A DNA stretch of 64,000 nucleotides from Flaccisagitta enflata (GCA_965153355.1 OZ231128.1:35464001-35528000); one strand, 5' to 3'; shown: positions 1 to 11,871, counted from the first letter of the stretch. The notes: generated by a model not told the origin, from the sequence alone. Made by a program: numbers and translations.

Positions 1-40
1 CTGTACTTTTCTTGGTTGATGAGAAATACCACTTCTTCAG

Positions 41-3000
41 TGGGCGTACGTCTTTCTCGGCTATGGCGTCGGTTGTCTTCTTTTCTACCTGTACATTTGT
101 CACATGAATCCCGGCGTCGTTTTTCGTTTAATCGGAAACGCCGACGAATCGATCAACCTAAACCAACAATCGTCAGAAACGGAAAAGTTTTTACCTCCAA
201 AACGTTATTGCCTTGTTTGCAGGCAAGTTTATGATCATCAATTGGATTTGGATTTGAAACCAGGGAATTGAAGGGTTGATGTTGTACTGTACTGTATATA
301 CTATCCCGTGAGAAGCTAGCCTTCACCAAACGCGACGTATCGTTTTTATACTGAAAAAAAATGTTGCAAACGAGATTGGTCATACTGTACTGGTGCAACT
401 CTCAATGGCTATATACGACGTATATAGTATATAGTAGTAGTATATAGTGTATACGTTGGTGAAGCAATGTCAATAGCGCCACCTGTCCTAAACCAAAATT
501 GAATATCATCATCAGACTGGATCAACCATTACGTTCCCGACACTGCCATGATTGCATGAAGTGCGTTCGTCGGTTCGACCACCACTGCATATGGTTGGAC
601 ACATGCATCGCGGAGAAGAATCATATGCTTTATTTGTTGTTTTTAGTTATAGAGGTGAGAGGAGTACGTTGGGTATGGCGACATGTTGCCGATTGTGTTT
701 GAAATTGCAGTTCAACAGGAAACAAAGTGTCGTGGTCATCGATACGATATCGATAAGAAGTAAAGAGTTTGGCCTGTAATCAGTCTGTAGTTGAATTCCT
801 CTCTGCACTGTAAGTCTGTCGGTGTGATTTACCTGACTTTGGCTGATCTGAATATTGTTCTCTTTATCTGTGTAAATGGAAATTGCAAAGGTAGCGGTAT
901 AACTTCCATTGACCCACGATTTTACACTGATAGAGAGAACAATATTCAGATAAGCCAAAGTCGGTTAAGTCACACCGATAGATTGACAGTGTAGAGCTGA
1001 GCTAGGCAACACGGTGTAGCATCTGTGCCATCTGTGGTCTTGTTTCTCATGCTTATCTTTTCTTAGGAGGTGAACGTTGTTGCTGCGCTCGTCTTTGTTC
1101 TCATGTCCATGACGCGACTTGCTAAGGAAGAAGTAATAAATTAGGCTTATGATCTGTCTTCAGTAACACCCTGTGCAGGAAATTTGGCACAAACATATGA
1201 CAAGGTGCCGGCGAAGGGGCCAAAATAGGGGTTCAGAAGGAGCAAAAATGAAAGTTTCGTATCCAGTCAAAACTTCAGTTGTAAATAGTAAAATGGTGTA
1301 TTAGGATACCTAAAAAAATCTATGCAAAATCTGGGTTGATTAAGTGCAAAACGGTGATTTCTCAGATTGTATGAGGGTGGTAAAGAACCATCATTTTGTC
1401 TGCCTTTATTTCTTAGTTTTATTGATGCTAAACCGGTTTTATCACTTAAAAAATGTCACAGGCATACTATTTTACTAAAAGAATAGTCAAGCCTTGGTCT
1501 TCAGCTCTGTTCTAATGATTTTGATCGATTTGTTTCATGAAGATTGAGAAAAGATTGAAGGAAAATGAAAAATTTTCATTGCTCTTTCTCCATCATCTTT
1601 TCTTTTTTTTTTTCCTTCCTCTTCTTCTTCTTCTTCTTCTTCTTCTTCTTCTTCTTCTTCTTCTTCTTCTTCTTCTTCTTCTTCTTCTTCTCCCTCTTCC
1701 TCCTCATCTTCTTCATCTTCATATTCTTCATCTTCTTCTTCCTTTTCATATTCTGTTCAACAACTTTTTCTTTTTAGATGCATTCATCAGGAACGCATCT
1801 ATAAAAGGGTCTGTCTGTTGGTCCATCTGTCAGTTTGTTTGTCGGTCTGTCTGTGTGTCCATTACGCTTCCTTGAAAATCGCGGTTTTTGGCACTTTCAA
1901 CCGCGGCGATGTTACGTATTAAATCAAACACTCTTTTGGATGCTCTGAGGTCATTTACAGTATGTTTATTCTCAAATGAAACAAAAGATGACGGCATTAA
2001 TCCAAAACGAATTGAAATAATCAAATTCCAAAAAAAGTTCCTGAAAGAGTATGTTCTGGCATTTATTTGTGCAAAATCTTAGCCTTTGGGGTCAAATAGT
2101 TTAGCTTCAATCGTAATTTGAAGATAAAACATGAATTGTTATTTGTTACTTTTTCCCATTGGAGACAAAAGATGAAATTTTCAAATTTTGCCATTTTTTG
2201 TCCGCGACGGAATATCATTCCGACGCGGACTATAATTCAAGGCGGGTGGGTGTCGTCGTCGTCGTCGTTGTCGTCGTCGTCGTCGTGACGGATTTTAAAA
2301 AATGGATAACTTTTTTATGCTTTGACCGATTTGGTTCATATTTGGTGGGAAGTTGTACTAGGTTAAGGCGCTTTACATCCTATCCGATTTTTGTGATCCG
2401 ACCAACCCAACCGGCCCAACCAGCCTACCGGCCTAAAAGTGAAAAACGTGCATAACTTTGGCATTTTTCAACCGATTTGGCTGAAATTTGGTATGGAGTC
2501 TCTAAATGGAAGGACTCAACATATGTATATGATTTATATGCATTTGAGCATGCTAACCGGCCAAACCAACCTACCACCCAACCAGCCAACCGGCCTAAAA
2601 GTGAAAAACTTGCATAACTTTGTCATTTTTCAACTAATTTGGTTGAAACTTGGTATGGGGTCTCTAAATGGAAGTACTCAACATATGCGCACTATTTATC
2701 CTGTCAAACCAGCCTACCACCCAACCAGCCTACCGGCCTAAAAGTGAAAAACGTGCATAACTTTGGCATTTTTCAACCGATTTGGTTGAAATTTGGTATG
2801 GAGTCTCTAAATGGAAGGCCTCAACATATGTATATGATTTATATGCATTTGAGCATGCTAACCGGCCAAACCGACCTACCACCCAACCAGCCAACCGGCC
2901 TAAAAGTGAAAAACTTGCGTAACTTTGTCATTTTTCAACTGATTTGGTTGAAACTTGGTATGGAGTCTCTAAATGGAAGGACTCAGCATATGCAAACTAT

Positions 3001-6000
3001 TTATCCTGTTAAACCAGCCTACCACCCAACCAGCCTACCAACCAAAAAGTGATAAACGTGCATAACTTTGGCATTTTTCAACCGATTTGGCTGAAATTTG
3101 GTATGGAGTCTCTAAATGGAAGGCCTCAACATATGTATATGATTTATATGCATTTGAGCATGCTAATCGGCCAAACCGACCTACCACCCAACCAGCTTAT
3201 CGGCCTAAAAGAAAAAACTTACTTAAATTGGACATTTTTCAACCAAATTGGTTGAAACTTGGTATGGAGTCTCTAAATGGAAGAACTCAACATACGCACA
3301 CTATTTATCTAAACCAGCCTACCACCAAACCACCCTACTAGCCTAAAAGTGAAAAACGTGCATAACTTTGTCATTTTTCAACGGATTTGTATGAAACTTT
3401 GTATGGAGGCTCTAAATGTAAAGACTTATAGTTTTGGCGAACTTACAGGGTTAGCAATCTTTTGGTCATAGCGATCTTACAGAATTGGTGATCTTTAACC
3501 CCCTTCCGTCGCGGACCCAGATACTGTTCAGATTTTTTAACAAAAATGATAATTCTTCATCTCAACAGGCAATGTAAGTGGTATTTCTGATAGCAGATAA
3601 GGTTTTTCTTGCTAACTGGTTCGATTTAACTAAAAAATCTCAAAAAACAATTTTTTGTGGACTGAAAACAAAAGAAAATTAAGTGATATTGTGATTTTTA
3701 CAATATTGCTTTAAATGCGGATTGAAGCTAGACTAACTGAGATCTAAGGCTAAGATTTGGCACAAACGATTGCCAGAACATACTCTTTCAGGAACTTTTT
3801 TCAGAATTTGATTAACTCAATTCGTTTAGGATTTATGTCGTCATCTTTCGTTTCATTTGAGAACAAACATACTGTATCTGTCTGTCCGTCCATCTAATTG
3901 TCCCTACATATATCTGACATGTCTAGCGCCTAAGTCAAGACACGCAGAGACATGGTCAGGACGCAAATTCGCCCGGTTGGGCTTTTATTCGCATTTGCTT
4001 TTTTTGGCCCATCTCATCTGCCTTCGCTCCACTCTCTCCCCTTTCTTCTTTTCCTTCCTTACACTCCCTTCTCCTCATTTTGTTAGTATTATTTTATCAT
4101 TTTCTTCTACTTCTTCTTCTACTTCTACTTCATCTTCTCATTTTTTGGGCAGCGGTCCAAAGGGGCCGATGACCTATGATTCAACACAGGGCAATTTTTT
4201 AATCTTTTCTGTCATACGTCCCCTCTCTCCGAGGCTCATAATCAAGCCTTGAAATGGCCTGCCCAGTACTCAAATAAGCCTCCTTAGACTTCAAATCAGC
4301 CTTTCCAGGCCTTGATTTAGCCTTCACAGGCCCTAAATCAGCCACCCCAAGCCTCAAAACAGTCATACAAGCCTATAGTCAGCCTTTCCAGGCCTCCAAT
4401 CAGCCTAATCATGCCTCACATCAGTCTTCCAAGGTCAGATGGGCCCACTCAACTGATAAATTGATCCTCCCAGGCCTCAAATCACTAATTGAGTCTCTAA
4501 TCACCCTAATAAAGCCTCAAATTACCCTTTCCAGGCCTCATATCACTCCAATTAGGCCGGAAGTCAAACCTCCTTAAAGTAGATATCTCAGTTATGAAAT
4601 TTGCTATACCTCAAATCAACCCTGTATGGAATCATATGTCATTGGGTCTTTCAGACCATTGCCATATTTACCCATTTTATTTAGGATTATTTCATAAATA
4701 AATGGGGCATTGGGAACCGCTGACCATTTGACGCTTTAGCGACCTGTTTCCTTTTCTTCTTTACCTCTGTTCTCGCCCTCTTTTTTCTCCTCCTCCTCCT
4801 CCTCCTCCTCCTTCTTCTTCTTCTTCTTCTTCTTCTTCTTCTTCTTCTTCTTCTTCTTCTTCTTCTTCTTCTTCTTCTTTTGTTTTCTCTCCTATTAACC
4901 TTGGTAGTCCTGAATATCCCAATTCACGTCCAATCTGCAGTTTACCATCTTCAATATCAATGATGCTGGGGTTGCTGTTGTTGCCCCAGTTGATACCATG
5001 CAAGATATTAGAATGAAAGGCTCGCTCTGCACATTCTATAGCCAGAAAACATGATTTCAAATGACTTTAGAGGGATGTTTTTGTTTTCCTGTTGAAGCAA
5101 AAAAATCATATCATTTTTTACCCTCAACAGCCTTCACGGTAAGACGCCGTTTTGCATAGAGGATACAAAATCGAAAAATCTGAAAACATACAGACCTTCC
5201 AAAATTGATTTTTAAGAATCGTATGTTCGCATAAATGCAAAAAATGCTACCTAAATCAAGAACGGCGTCTTCCCGCTCCGGAAATGTTTTATTCGAAAAT
5301 AAAAAAATCACACCTAATTTACACAAAATGATGTGAAAACCCCACTTAATGTTGACCGATTATCATAAAATTTGACATGGAGCAATGGCAGGCAATACCT
5401 TACGCTGTCCTAAAATCTCAAGTGGCTGCGATTACAGGAAGTAGGGTTATTACACTTAGAAAAATATGTTGTCAAATTTTCAAATACCCAATTGTCAACT
5501 GACATTTTATGTGTTAATTTTTATTTAGCGGCCTTAGCATGAGATTTAAGGGTCGAAAAAACTAATGTCATATCTTGATAGGTACTTTGAGGGATTCGAC
5601 CAAAAAAATGAGGATATCAATGACAAATGCATCCACACTGACGTTGTTAATTGATATGTTTCAAAAGAATTGTCATGGCCGTATATGATTCTATTTCATT
5701 TTAGACGTTTCCTTTTGCGAAATACTTTTCAAAGTTCCTTAAAAAGGGTCGAAACTCAATTATTTTTGGAAGAATACATCTAATGAGCACCGCCATGAAG
5801 TTTCCAGCCGAAAAATGCTACTTTTACCCGATTTCACGGTGCAAAGCAAACTGGTCCTGCAAACTTGCCATTTTACCGGCTCCATGTCATATTGACATAA
5901 AAACGATATTTCTAGATGGCCCAGTGAGTTGAAATTTGAAACATAACCTCCTGACTAGCTCTACTGGACGTAAGAATGCGCCGTTGATCAGTCATGCGAC

Positions 6001-9000
6001 CACTCTCTGCCATAGAAAGCTTCAAACTAGAAATGCGGTGTTAGATTTTAATGGGTTTTTACCGGCAAAATTTGATGAAGGGAAACACTTATACTTGAGG
6101 CCATTTTAGAACTACTGGGGTGGTCTGAAGCAAGCAGTGTATGCAGGGGGTTACTAAGTTGAGTCCCTCAATAATAACATCTTTCAAAAAAAGAGAAAAA
6201 TAAGAAATGATTGAGTCGGTGTGCGATCGTCAAGCCTCTAGACTAATTTGAAGGTGGGGAATCCAATGGTGAGGTCAAAAATGGTCTAGGACAAAGATTT
6301 CCGGGTGCAACCCGAATCTGTATGCATTTTTTCTTACTTTTGCTAGTACAGGGCTAACGTTACTCTTTTGTAGCTCAAAGTTCCAGTCAAAATTCCTCAA
6401 AAAAGCCATAGAGGGCTTGCCTCCTGGAGGAGCTTCAGACAAAAGACAAAGGGGAATGCAAACAAAGCCTGGGAATGCGTTTTTACTCATTCTGAAAGCC
6501 AAAAATGTCCCAAAAATGTTCAAAAATGTCCAAAATGTCCAGTGCGGGGCCTAGATTCTCATTCAAGTCCAAGTTGCACTCATAAATCTTTCTCCTAAAC
6601 CATTTTGACCTCACCATTGCATTTCCCACCATCAAATTAGTCTAGAGGCCCGAGGACTGGAGAATAACTCATATTTAGTGATTTCTGGAAGATATTACCC
6701 TCAATGATGTGCAGCACCGGATCCACGCCAAAATCTGCAAAATCGACTGACAAGTTATCATCTATCTTTTTGCTTGATCAAAGACAAAATCGTCAAATCT
6801 GCGACTTATAGACCCTATTTGACATTCAAATAAATTGATATTTACTGCTTTTTGACTCTTACGTATTTATAATAACAATATTTTTGCATTCCAGCCATAT
6901 TTTGGACAGATTTTATCTATTTTGAACAGTTATCAATTGTTTTATTGGACTTGTGCCAAATTTCCTGCTCAGGGTGTTAGTATGCATGGCAGTATAAGTA
7001 GTAGGAGTGTAACGACGACGACCAAGATTATCGGTGAGGGTGACTGTAGGTGTGATAGCAGGAGACGGACGGATACGAGGGCTTGGAGGCTGATGTCAAT
7101 TTCACTCAAATCAGTCGTGTTATTAGTTGTTTTTACTCACGAGTGGATGCTTTCATGCAGGATGTGACTTCTTGGTTCATTCATGTCAGTCCATATTTTG
7201 TCTCATTGCTGATTCTGATTCCGGCAGCAATCATCGTCCTCTGCCTCTCAGTCTACCATTTCTATCTTGCAACTCGAAACGAAACTACATGGGAGTTCAG
7301 CTCAAGGTAAAAGATTGATGGGAAAGCACTCGAAGACAGATCTCCCTTGAAACAAGGCTGGATACACGGCTACCACAGTCGTGTGCGAGTGGGCCGGAGT
7401 GGTGCTGGAGAATGTCACTCGAGTATTGGGGCAGGAGCAGTGGGCTCAAAAAGCGCAAAAGCGCAAAAACGCCAAAAAGTGAAAAAAAAAATGACCGACC
7501 AACCGACATACCGACATAGCGGGGTGTAGAGTCGCAAAGCACGCGTCTAAGAAGTTTGAATCAGAAATATTTCCATCTCCAATGGAAAACTGCTTGAAAG
7601 AAGGGACTCACTGTGAGCCGTATGTTCTAAATTGTTCTTAATTTGAATAATTTTTACACCCTTGAAAATTCGTTGAATGCTGTTACCTTATAGCAAGCCC
7701 GATCAGGCAACGATGCATCCTGACTGTGACTGTGCGTGTACCATGCGAATCAAAAAAAAAAGACGCACTTTTAAATGGTTAATTTAGCCAATAAATCTTT
7801 TAAAAAAACTATAGAAAATCTTAGGTCATTTTGAAGCCCTTTAAAAGTACTTTTATTTGGCGCCAATCTGGTATTGCTATCTTTTTTCGTTTAGAAATGG
7901 CATCAGTTTGAGTAAAAACATTGCCTATTTCAGTTTCGCAATCCCTATGAAAAAAATGCATTTTAGCAAAATAGTGCTTCTCTTTGCAGAGCTCTAGCTC
8001 CCAAACCGTTTGAGATACAGATCTGGGATTGGTCTAGAATAAAAGATTTTTTGAAAATCTTTCAAAATGTCTCTCTTGAAAATAGCTAAAATTATTTTTT
8101 TTATCTGTTTTATCAATTAATAGATAGGTGCGTCTTTTTTTTTTGATCCAAGTGGTATTGACTTTGGCGCTGGACTTGAGCAAAAACATAGATTAAAGGA
8201 CATATTATCTTAAGAGGCTCTCAAAACATAAAAAGAGTGTTTGACTCAATGCGTGACATCTTCGCAGCTGAAAATTTCCGAAAACTGTGATTTTCAAGGA
8301 GGCGTAATGGACGGCTGGACGGACCCTCTTATTGAGGATGCATCCTAAAAAAATTTTTCATAAATTTGCTAAAACAAAAGTAGTTATGACAAGCATGATT
8401 ATCTAAATTAGTTACAACATTAGACTTTTTGTTTCAGATGCGGACACGCAACTCTATAAGAGGCCTTGTCCGTCCGTTGGTCTGTGCGTTGGTACATTGG
8501 TCCGTCCGTTGGTCTGTCCGGGATCATTGGGTTGAAAACGCGTATTTATGACGCTGCAATTGGTATTGTGTGTGTGGAAGTGTGTCGGAGAGGGGTTTGG
8601 TGCCCCTGCCCAGACGTCTGCAACGATATTGTGACCCCGCGTCACTTGTGTTATCTGTAACTGTAATTTGCGCAACTGAAACTGATTTGAACAACTTGAC
8701 TTCAGCTGCTATGAGAAAATAAATCAGGAGAAGATCAAATTTAATTTATTCATGCACTGGTTCCGCTATGAAATCAGTGCATGACAAAATTATATGTTAA
8801 CCTCACCAGATTTCTCAGTGCATACTTAACAATTTCTCAATGGAAAGTTAACGGCTTCTTGGACTATGCAGTTGAGATGTAAAGAAAAGATGACCGTTTG
8901 GGCAGCGGCCCCTAAGGGGTCGATCACCTATGCTATCACATATATGCAGAATTTTTCCCTCCTTCGTCCCCCCTTAAACCTCTAGCCCATATCTCAGCCC

Positions 9001-9819
9001 CGAAGCCCAAATCCCGGTCTTGAGACTCAATTCACTGCCTCAAGATCCAAAGCCCAGCCTTGAGGCCAAAATCCCATCTTCGAAGCCCAAATCCTAGCCT
9101 GGAGGAATTTCTGCCTCAAGATTGGAATTTGGGTCTGAAGGCTAGGATATGGGCCTTGAGGCTGAGATATGGGCCTGGAGCCTGGTGGGAGGGGGTATGG
9201 ACTATGGAGGAGGAGCAGAAAAAGGGGGAGAAATTTCTGCATATGTGAAAGCATAGGTCATTAACCCCTTTGGGGCCGTTGCCCTGCTCTCTCCCTCAAT
9301 TACAAACATAACCTACTTAAGCATGGCATGGGTATCGCTGACCATCCAACGACTAATGCTTTTGTGACTATTTTACATATCTTTATCATAATCAAAATTA
9401 GCATAACCTTTAAATGGATGAAGACTTGAAATTTAAAATATATACTTATCATACTAACGCCAGTGTTTAGTTGAAAAATCATGGCACAAATTGATAAAGG
9501 GACCTAGACACATCGACCTCTAGCACTTGCAGTAATGCTGATTCTTACGCATGAGGGGAAGACTCTTCGGTTTATTTCATAATGTAGATCTTAGAAACTG
9601 TCGCCCTTGCTTTAAGTATATCTAAAGTTGTTTACTTTTGTTCATCATGTGTTTAGGGAACGCATCACTTATCTTCAAGATCTACCCGATGGCCTCGATC
9701 CATTTTCATCTGGATGCGCAAGCAATTTGCGGCAATTTTGTTGCGTCATGCCGTGTCGAGATATCGACTGGGAAAAATGTTATCAGCAAAGTCTACGTCA
9801 AAGCAATCTTGACACATGA
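41..9819 (+). CDS. ZDHHC12: ZDHHC12-like DHHC palmitoyltransferase, 3' five exons (partial)
   Basis: Integral membrane protein S-acyltransferase that would transfer palmitate to cysteines of target proteins, as known for the DHHC family. Exons I infer: 41-222, 516-654, 1067-1132, 7161-7306, 9657-9819; phases agree throughout (696 nt, 231 residues plus stop). A membrane segment ends at MNPG (about residue 34). The zinc-binding CRD runs C57-x2-C60, HC 70-71, C74, C77, DHHC 82-85, C91. The short exon 1067-1132 supplies the next hydrophobic segment, and a further one precedes the TTxE motif (TTWE 171-174). The C-terminus (DPF...NLRQFCC) resembles ZDHHC12. Human ZDHHC12 is about 267 residues as I recall, so only the start is missing, upstream of the window. 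Odd points: DHHC is followed by I where Pro is usual, the usual Gly after the last Cys is Ala, and the first visible intron is GC-AG (CAG|GCAAGT at 222). The 1067-1132 exon is the least certain. Confidence 0.88.
1621..1691 (+). repeat. (CTT)n microsatellite
   Basis: About 23 uninterrupted CTT units, continuing into degenerate CTT/CAT-rich sequence to about 1770. Open reading frames here encode only Leu or Phe runs. Confidence 0.97.
1773..1930 (+). mobile_element. H-family element end, AGATGC stem variant
   Basis: T-tract, then a stem-loop starting AGATGCATTC and closing GAACGCATCT, then TATAAAAGGGTCTGTCTG and a GTCTGT-rich stretch. It follows the family H layout with a different stem and a longer loop. 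The far end is not clear. Confidence 0.5.
2330..3420 (+). repeat. Higher-order satellite array (A/B monomers, about 165 + 142 bp)
   Basis: Monomers share the core CATTTTTCAACCGATTTGG followed by a GGTATGGAGTCTCTAAATGG block. Two monomer types alternate: type A contains ATATGTATATGATTTATATG and type B contains CACTATTTATCCTG. They form about three roughly 307-bp dimers starting near 2432, 2740 and 3047, with a divergent lead-in unit and a decayed final unit. Long frames run through the array because the unit lacks stops; no protein signature supports coding. Confidence 0.9.
4147..4662. mobile_element. Family T foldback element (TIR-minisatellite-TIR), decayed right end
   Basis: The left terminus begins GGGCAGCGGTCCAAAGGGGC and continues through an ACCTATGATT block and CAGGGCAATT. 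The right side carries the complementary CCCTGTATGGAATCATATGTC remnant, but its outer end is degenerate. Between them are about 15 degenerate copies of a roughly 20-bp unit of the form CTCAAATCAGCCTTCCAGGC. Confidence 0.7.
4788..4879 (+). repeat. (CTC)n then (CTT)n microsatellite
   Basis: Seven or more CTC units switching abruptly to about 23 CTT units. The complementary-strand frame reads poly-Glu/Gly and is not a gene. Confidence 0.95.
6234..6649. mobile_element. MITE-like element with about 58-bp inverted ends
   Basis: The left arm starts GCCTCTAGACTAATTTGA and the right arm is its reverse complement ending TCAAATTAGTCTAGAGGC, with a few mismatches over about 58 bp (6234-6291 and 6590-6649). 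The 300-bp interior has no coding signal. Autonomous partner unknown. Confidence 0.8.
7351..7552 (-). mobile_element. H-family element, C subtype
   Basis: Starts AACAAGGCTGGATACACGGC on the plus strand, has the internal guanine-rich block, then GGGGTGTAGAGTCGC...GCGTCTAAGAAG. The terminal hairpin is partly decayed. It lies in an intron of the ZDHHC12-like gene. Confidence 0.75.
8436..8650 (+). mobile_element. H-family element, B subtype
   Basis: Begins with hairpin remnant AGATGCGGACACGCAACT, then TCTATAAGAGGCCTTGTCC and GTCC-rich sequence. It ends with the B-type terminus GTGACCCCGCGTCAC (5-bp stem) plus CTTGT. The internal block TGCCCCTGCCCAGACGTCTG is typical. Confidence 0.8.
8900..9284. 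mobile_element. Family T foldback element
   Basis: Inverted termini of about 56 bp. Left begins GGGCAGCGGCCCCTAAGGGG and reaches ATATGCAGAATTT; right is its imperfect reverse complement ending GGGGCCGTTGCCC. Both arms share the same subfamily block (CATAGGTGAT-like), which differs from the CCTGTAGAACACAG block of other copies. The interior holds about ten units related to GAGGCCCAAATCCCAGCCT, which invert in direction midway. Confidence 0.85.
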
Positions 9820-10068
9820 GTAACGACTCGCGAGTCATTAGTAATGATTATAATATTATTATGATATGATAATGATATGAATTTTCTTTAGTTCATGATT
9901 CTTCTTTTTAAAAAATGTCACTTGCTCAGTTGCCACTAAGAAACATGCCTTGGATTGTCCAAAAAAGTTATCTTTGTGTCAGAACGCTTGTAGGTACCTA
10001 GTATCAGTAGTATGTATGTAAGTTTCCTTACTTTGCCGGTTCTAACATAAATGATTTATATCCTTTTT

Positions 10069-10325
10069 GGACAGCGACCCTCCTTCCCCTGGTTGGCCAT
10101 TGAGGCCTCAGATCAGTACTCTTGAGCCTACTTTTTGCCCTCCTATCTCTCAAATCAGCCGTGCACAGCTCAAATCTGCCTGCCAGGCCTCAAGCTCCCC
10201 CCCTCCCCTCAAGTCAGGGTTCATTGACAATAGACGGTGCTCTGAGGCAAAATATACGCCCCCTCAGGATGTCTGGGAAATTCACTCTGGAAATTCACCC
10301 TTGTCCTACAGGACATTGGCCCTTA
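10069..10325. mobile_element. Decayed family T element
   Basis: Left GGACAGCGACC-like end, interior GGCCTCAAATC-type units, right end CACCCTTGTCCTACAGGACA. Termini are much eroded. It lies between the ZDHHC12-like gene and the 10.9-kb gene. Confidence 0.55.
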
Positions 10326-10894
10326 AGACCCATTTGGCCCTGCTCTGTATGTATTTATGTATTGTATTTAGGCAAAGGCATAATAGTGTAGAGAATTACA
10401 GTATCAAAAAGCGCGAGTGCCATGGAGAACTTATTTCCATTGAGGTCCAAATAGATAAATACCGTAACATAAAGATGATAAAAACACGAATGATAAAAAA
10501 GGGATAAACTAATGATTCGGTTTGTTTAAAAAAGCATAAGAACTACGAAGACTGAAGGAAAAGCTTCAGTTTGGTTTTAAAAACTTTGAGACTCTGGATT
10601 GATTTCAGATCAGCGGGAAGCGCATTCCACTCCGATATTGCACTGCGTTGAAATGTACCGATTGGGCTACTACAATGAGCAAGGGAAAAGTTGCTGTTGC
10701 TCTGTCTAAGATCCACTCTAATTCTTCACTCCAATTCTTCAATTGATCACTCCAAGCAGGTCATCGGTTACCTTGTGTGATCTTATATCATGTGCATCGG
10801 GTACCATGTGTGATCCTTGGATAAGTTGTTCTTCCATGACATGTTCTTTCATGAATTTCATCAAAGAAGTCGAACACTTTACTTTCGCTCCATA

Positions 10895-11508
10895 ATGGTT
10901 TCCTCAAAAAAGAGCGGCGATGAAAAAGATCAAGATAAAACTGAAACTGAGAACATCGTATTTGATTCCACCTCGAGTCAAGCTGAAGTCAAGACCAAGC
11001 ATCCCGTGGCCTTTGTTTCAGCTTTCTTCGCTCTTTGCGCCATCGTCCTATCCTCAATACTCTCTTGGTTAGATTAGGCAAACGTTTCAAGTTGCGGAGA
11101 CAAAAATTTATAAAAGTCTTTGTTGGTCCGGCCGTTGGTTCGTCCGTCCGTCCGTCACGCTCGAGTTGAAAACGCGAAAAATGAGCATTAGTGGTACTGC
11201 AGTTGTTATTGTGTGTGTGTGGGTGGGTCAGTGCGTGGCAGTAGTGGTTGGGGTGAGGCTGGGGGTTAGATGCCCCTGCCCACCCGTCCGCAACGATATT
11301 GTGACCCCGCGTCGCGTCATTTATTTGTAGTCGCGTGAAACGGGACTCTACACCCCGCATTGTCCATCTGTCGATCAATCGGTCTTGTTTTACTTTTTTT
11401 TTCTTTTTCAGTCTCTGCTCTCTCAACACAGCTCCTGCACAAATGCTCTAGTGACTTCAGATACAGCCCCTGCCCGCCCATACGCGACTGGGGTTGCCGT
11501 TATCGTCC

Positions 11509-11602
<94 letters not shown>

Positions 11603-11871
11603 GCACGATTTGTTCCAGGTATTGGTACGATTATTTGTGGGTTCTGACTGTGCCTGCAATCCTGTTTTCTCTCTTGGGCATTTCCTGCGCCGCCAATGTT
11701 AAGTTGAGCGCCATCTACGGCACCGTCGGAGTCGTCTTTGGTATCGGCGCCACCTGCTGGGGCTTTTCGGAAATGGCCATCTGTCATCATTACTGCGCTT
11801 GTTCGTATTGGTCACTGAAATTAGCGGAGTACCACGAGATGAAATACGACCTTGAGGCAGGGAAAGCTTAA
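10895..11871 (+). CDS. Two-exon multi-pass membrane protein, weakly Jagunal-like
   Basis: Exon 1 is 10895-11067 and exon 2 is 11619-11871. The splice (TTG|GTTAGA and TTCCAG|G) restores a Trp codon and gives 141 residues. An in-frame ATG at 10817 could add 26 residues, but the 10895 start gives a normal hydrophilic Ser/Lys/Asp-rich N-terminus. A first membrane helix is at about residues 37-57, then W-Y-x-Y-L-W and a second helix ending SLLGI, then a third ending GFSEM, then a Cys/His-rich patch (CHHYCAC) and a short charged tail. Helix spacing and the motifs Y-x-Y-L...P...LL and G-x-x-EM recall Jagunal (an ER membrane protein of vesicle traffic), but Jagunal's fourth helix is absent, so identity is tentative. 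The intron holds two H-family copies and a (CT)n tract right before the acceptor. Confidence 0.68.
11105..11328 (+). mobile_element. H-family element, B subtype, in the intron of the 10.9-kb gene
   Basis: GTCC-rich head, CACGCTCGAGTTGAAAACGC, GT-rich middle, GATGCCCCTGCCCACCCGTC and terminal GTGACCCCGCGTCGC. The leading hairpin is lost. Confidence 0.75.
11329..11506 (+). mobile_element. H-family element, C subtype, abutting the preceding copy
   Basis: Starts TAGTCGCGTGAAACGGGACT, then CTACACCCCGCATTGTCC, and ends with GCCCGCCCATACGCGACTGG plus a degenerate GCCGTTATC terminus. It runs directly into the (CT)n tract. Confidence 0.7.
11511..11600 (+). repeat. (CT)n microsatellite serving as polypyrimidine tract
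   Basis: Ninety bases of perfect CT dinucleotide end 18 nt before the exon 2 acceptor AG (11617-11618). The array is in the position and orientation of the 3' splice-site pyrimidine tract. Confidence 0.95.

Larger units (their letters stand above)
1133..7160. other. Large repeat-filled intron of the ZDHHC12-like gene
   Basis: No convincing exon inside this 6-kb intron. It holds a (CTT)n tract, an H-family hairpin end near 1773, a roughly 300-bp higher-order satellite (2410-3420), a family T element (4147-4662), a (CTC)n/(CTT)n tract, a region with inverted AAGACGCCGTTTT / AACGGCGTCTT arms near 5152-5272, and a 415-bp inverted-repeat element (6234-6649). The reading frames seen here are short or low-complexity. 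Confidence 0.7.

Noticed and set aside
2439-3255. Overlapping ORFs of 68-137 codons
   Set aside because: They follow the satellite unit and repeat with it; composition and lack of any domain show they are by-products of a stop-poor repeat.
11360-11702. ORFs across (CT)n with Ser-Leu or Arg-Glu repeats
   Set aside because: Microsatellite translation; the real exon begins at 11619 after the acceptor.
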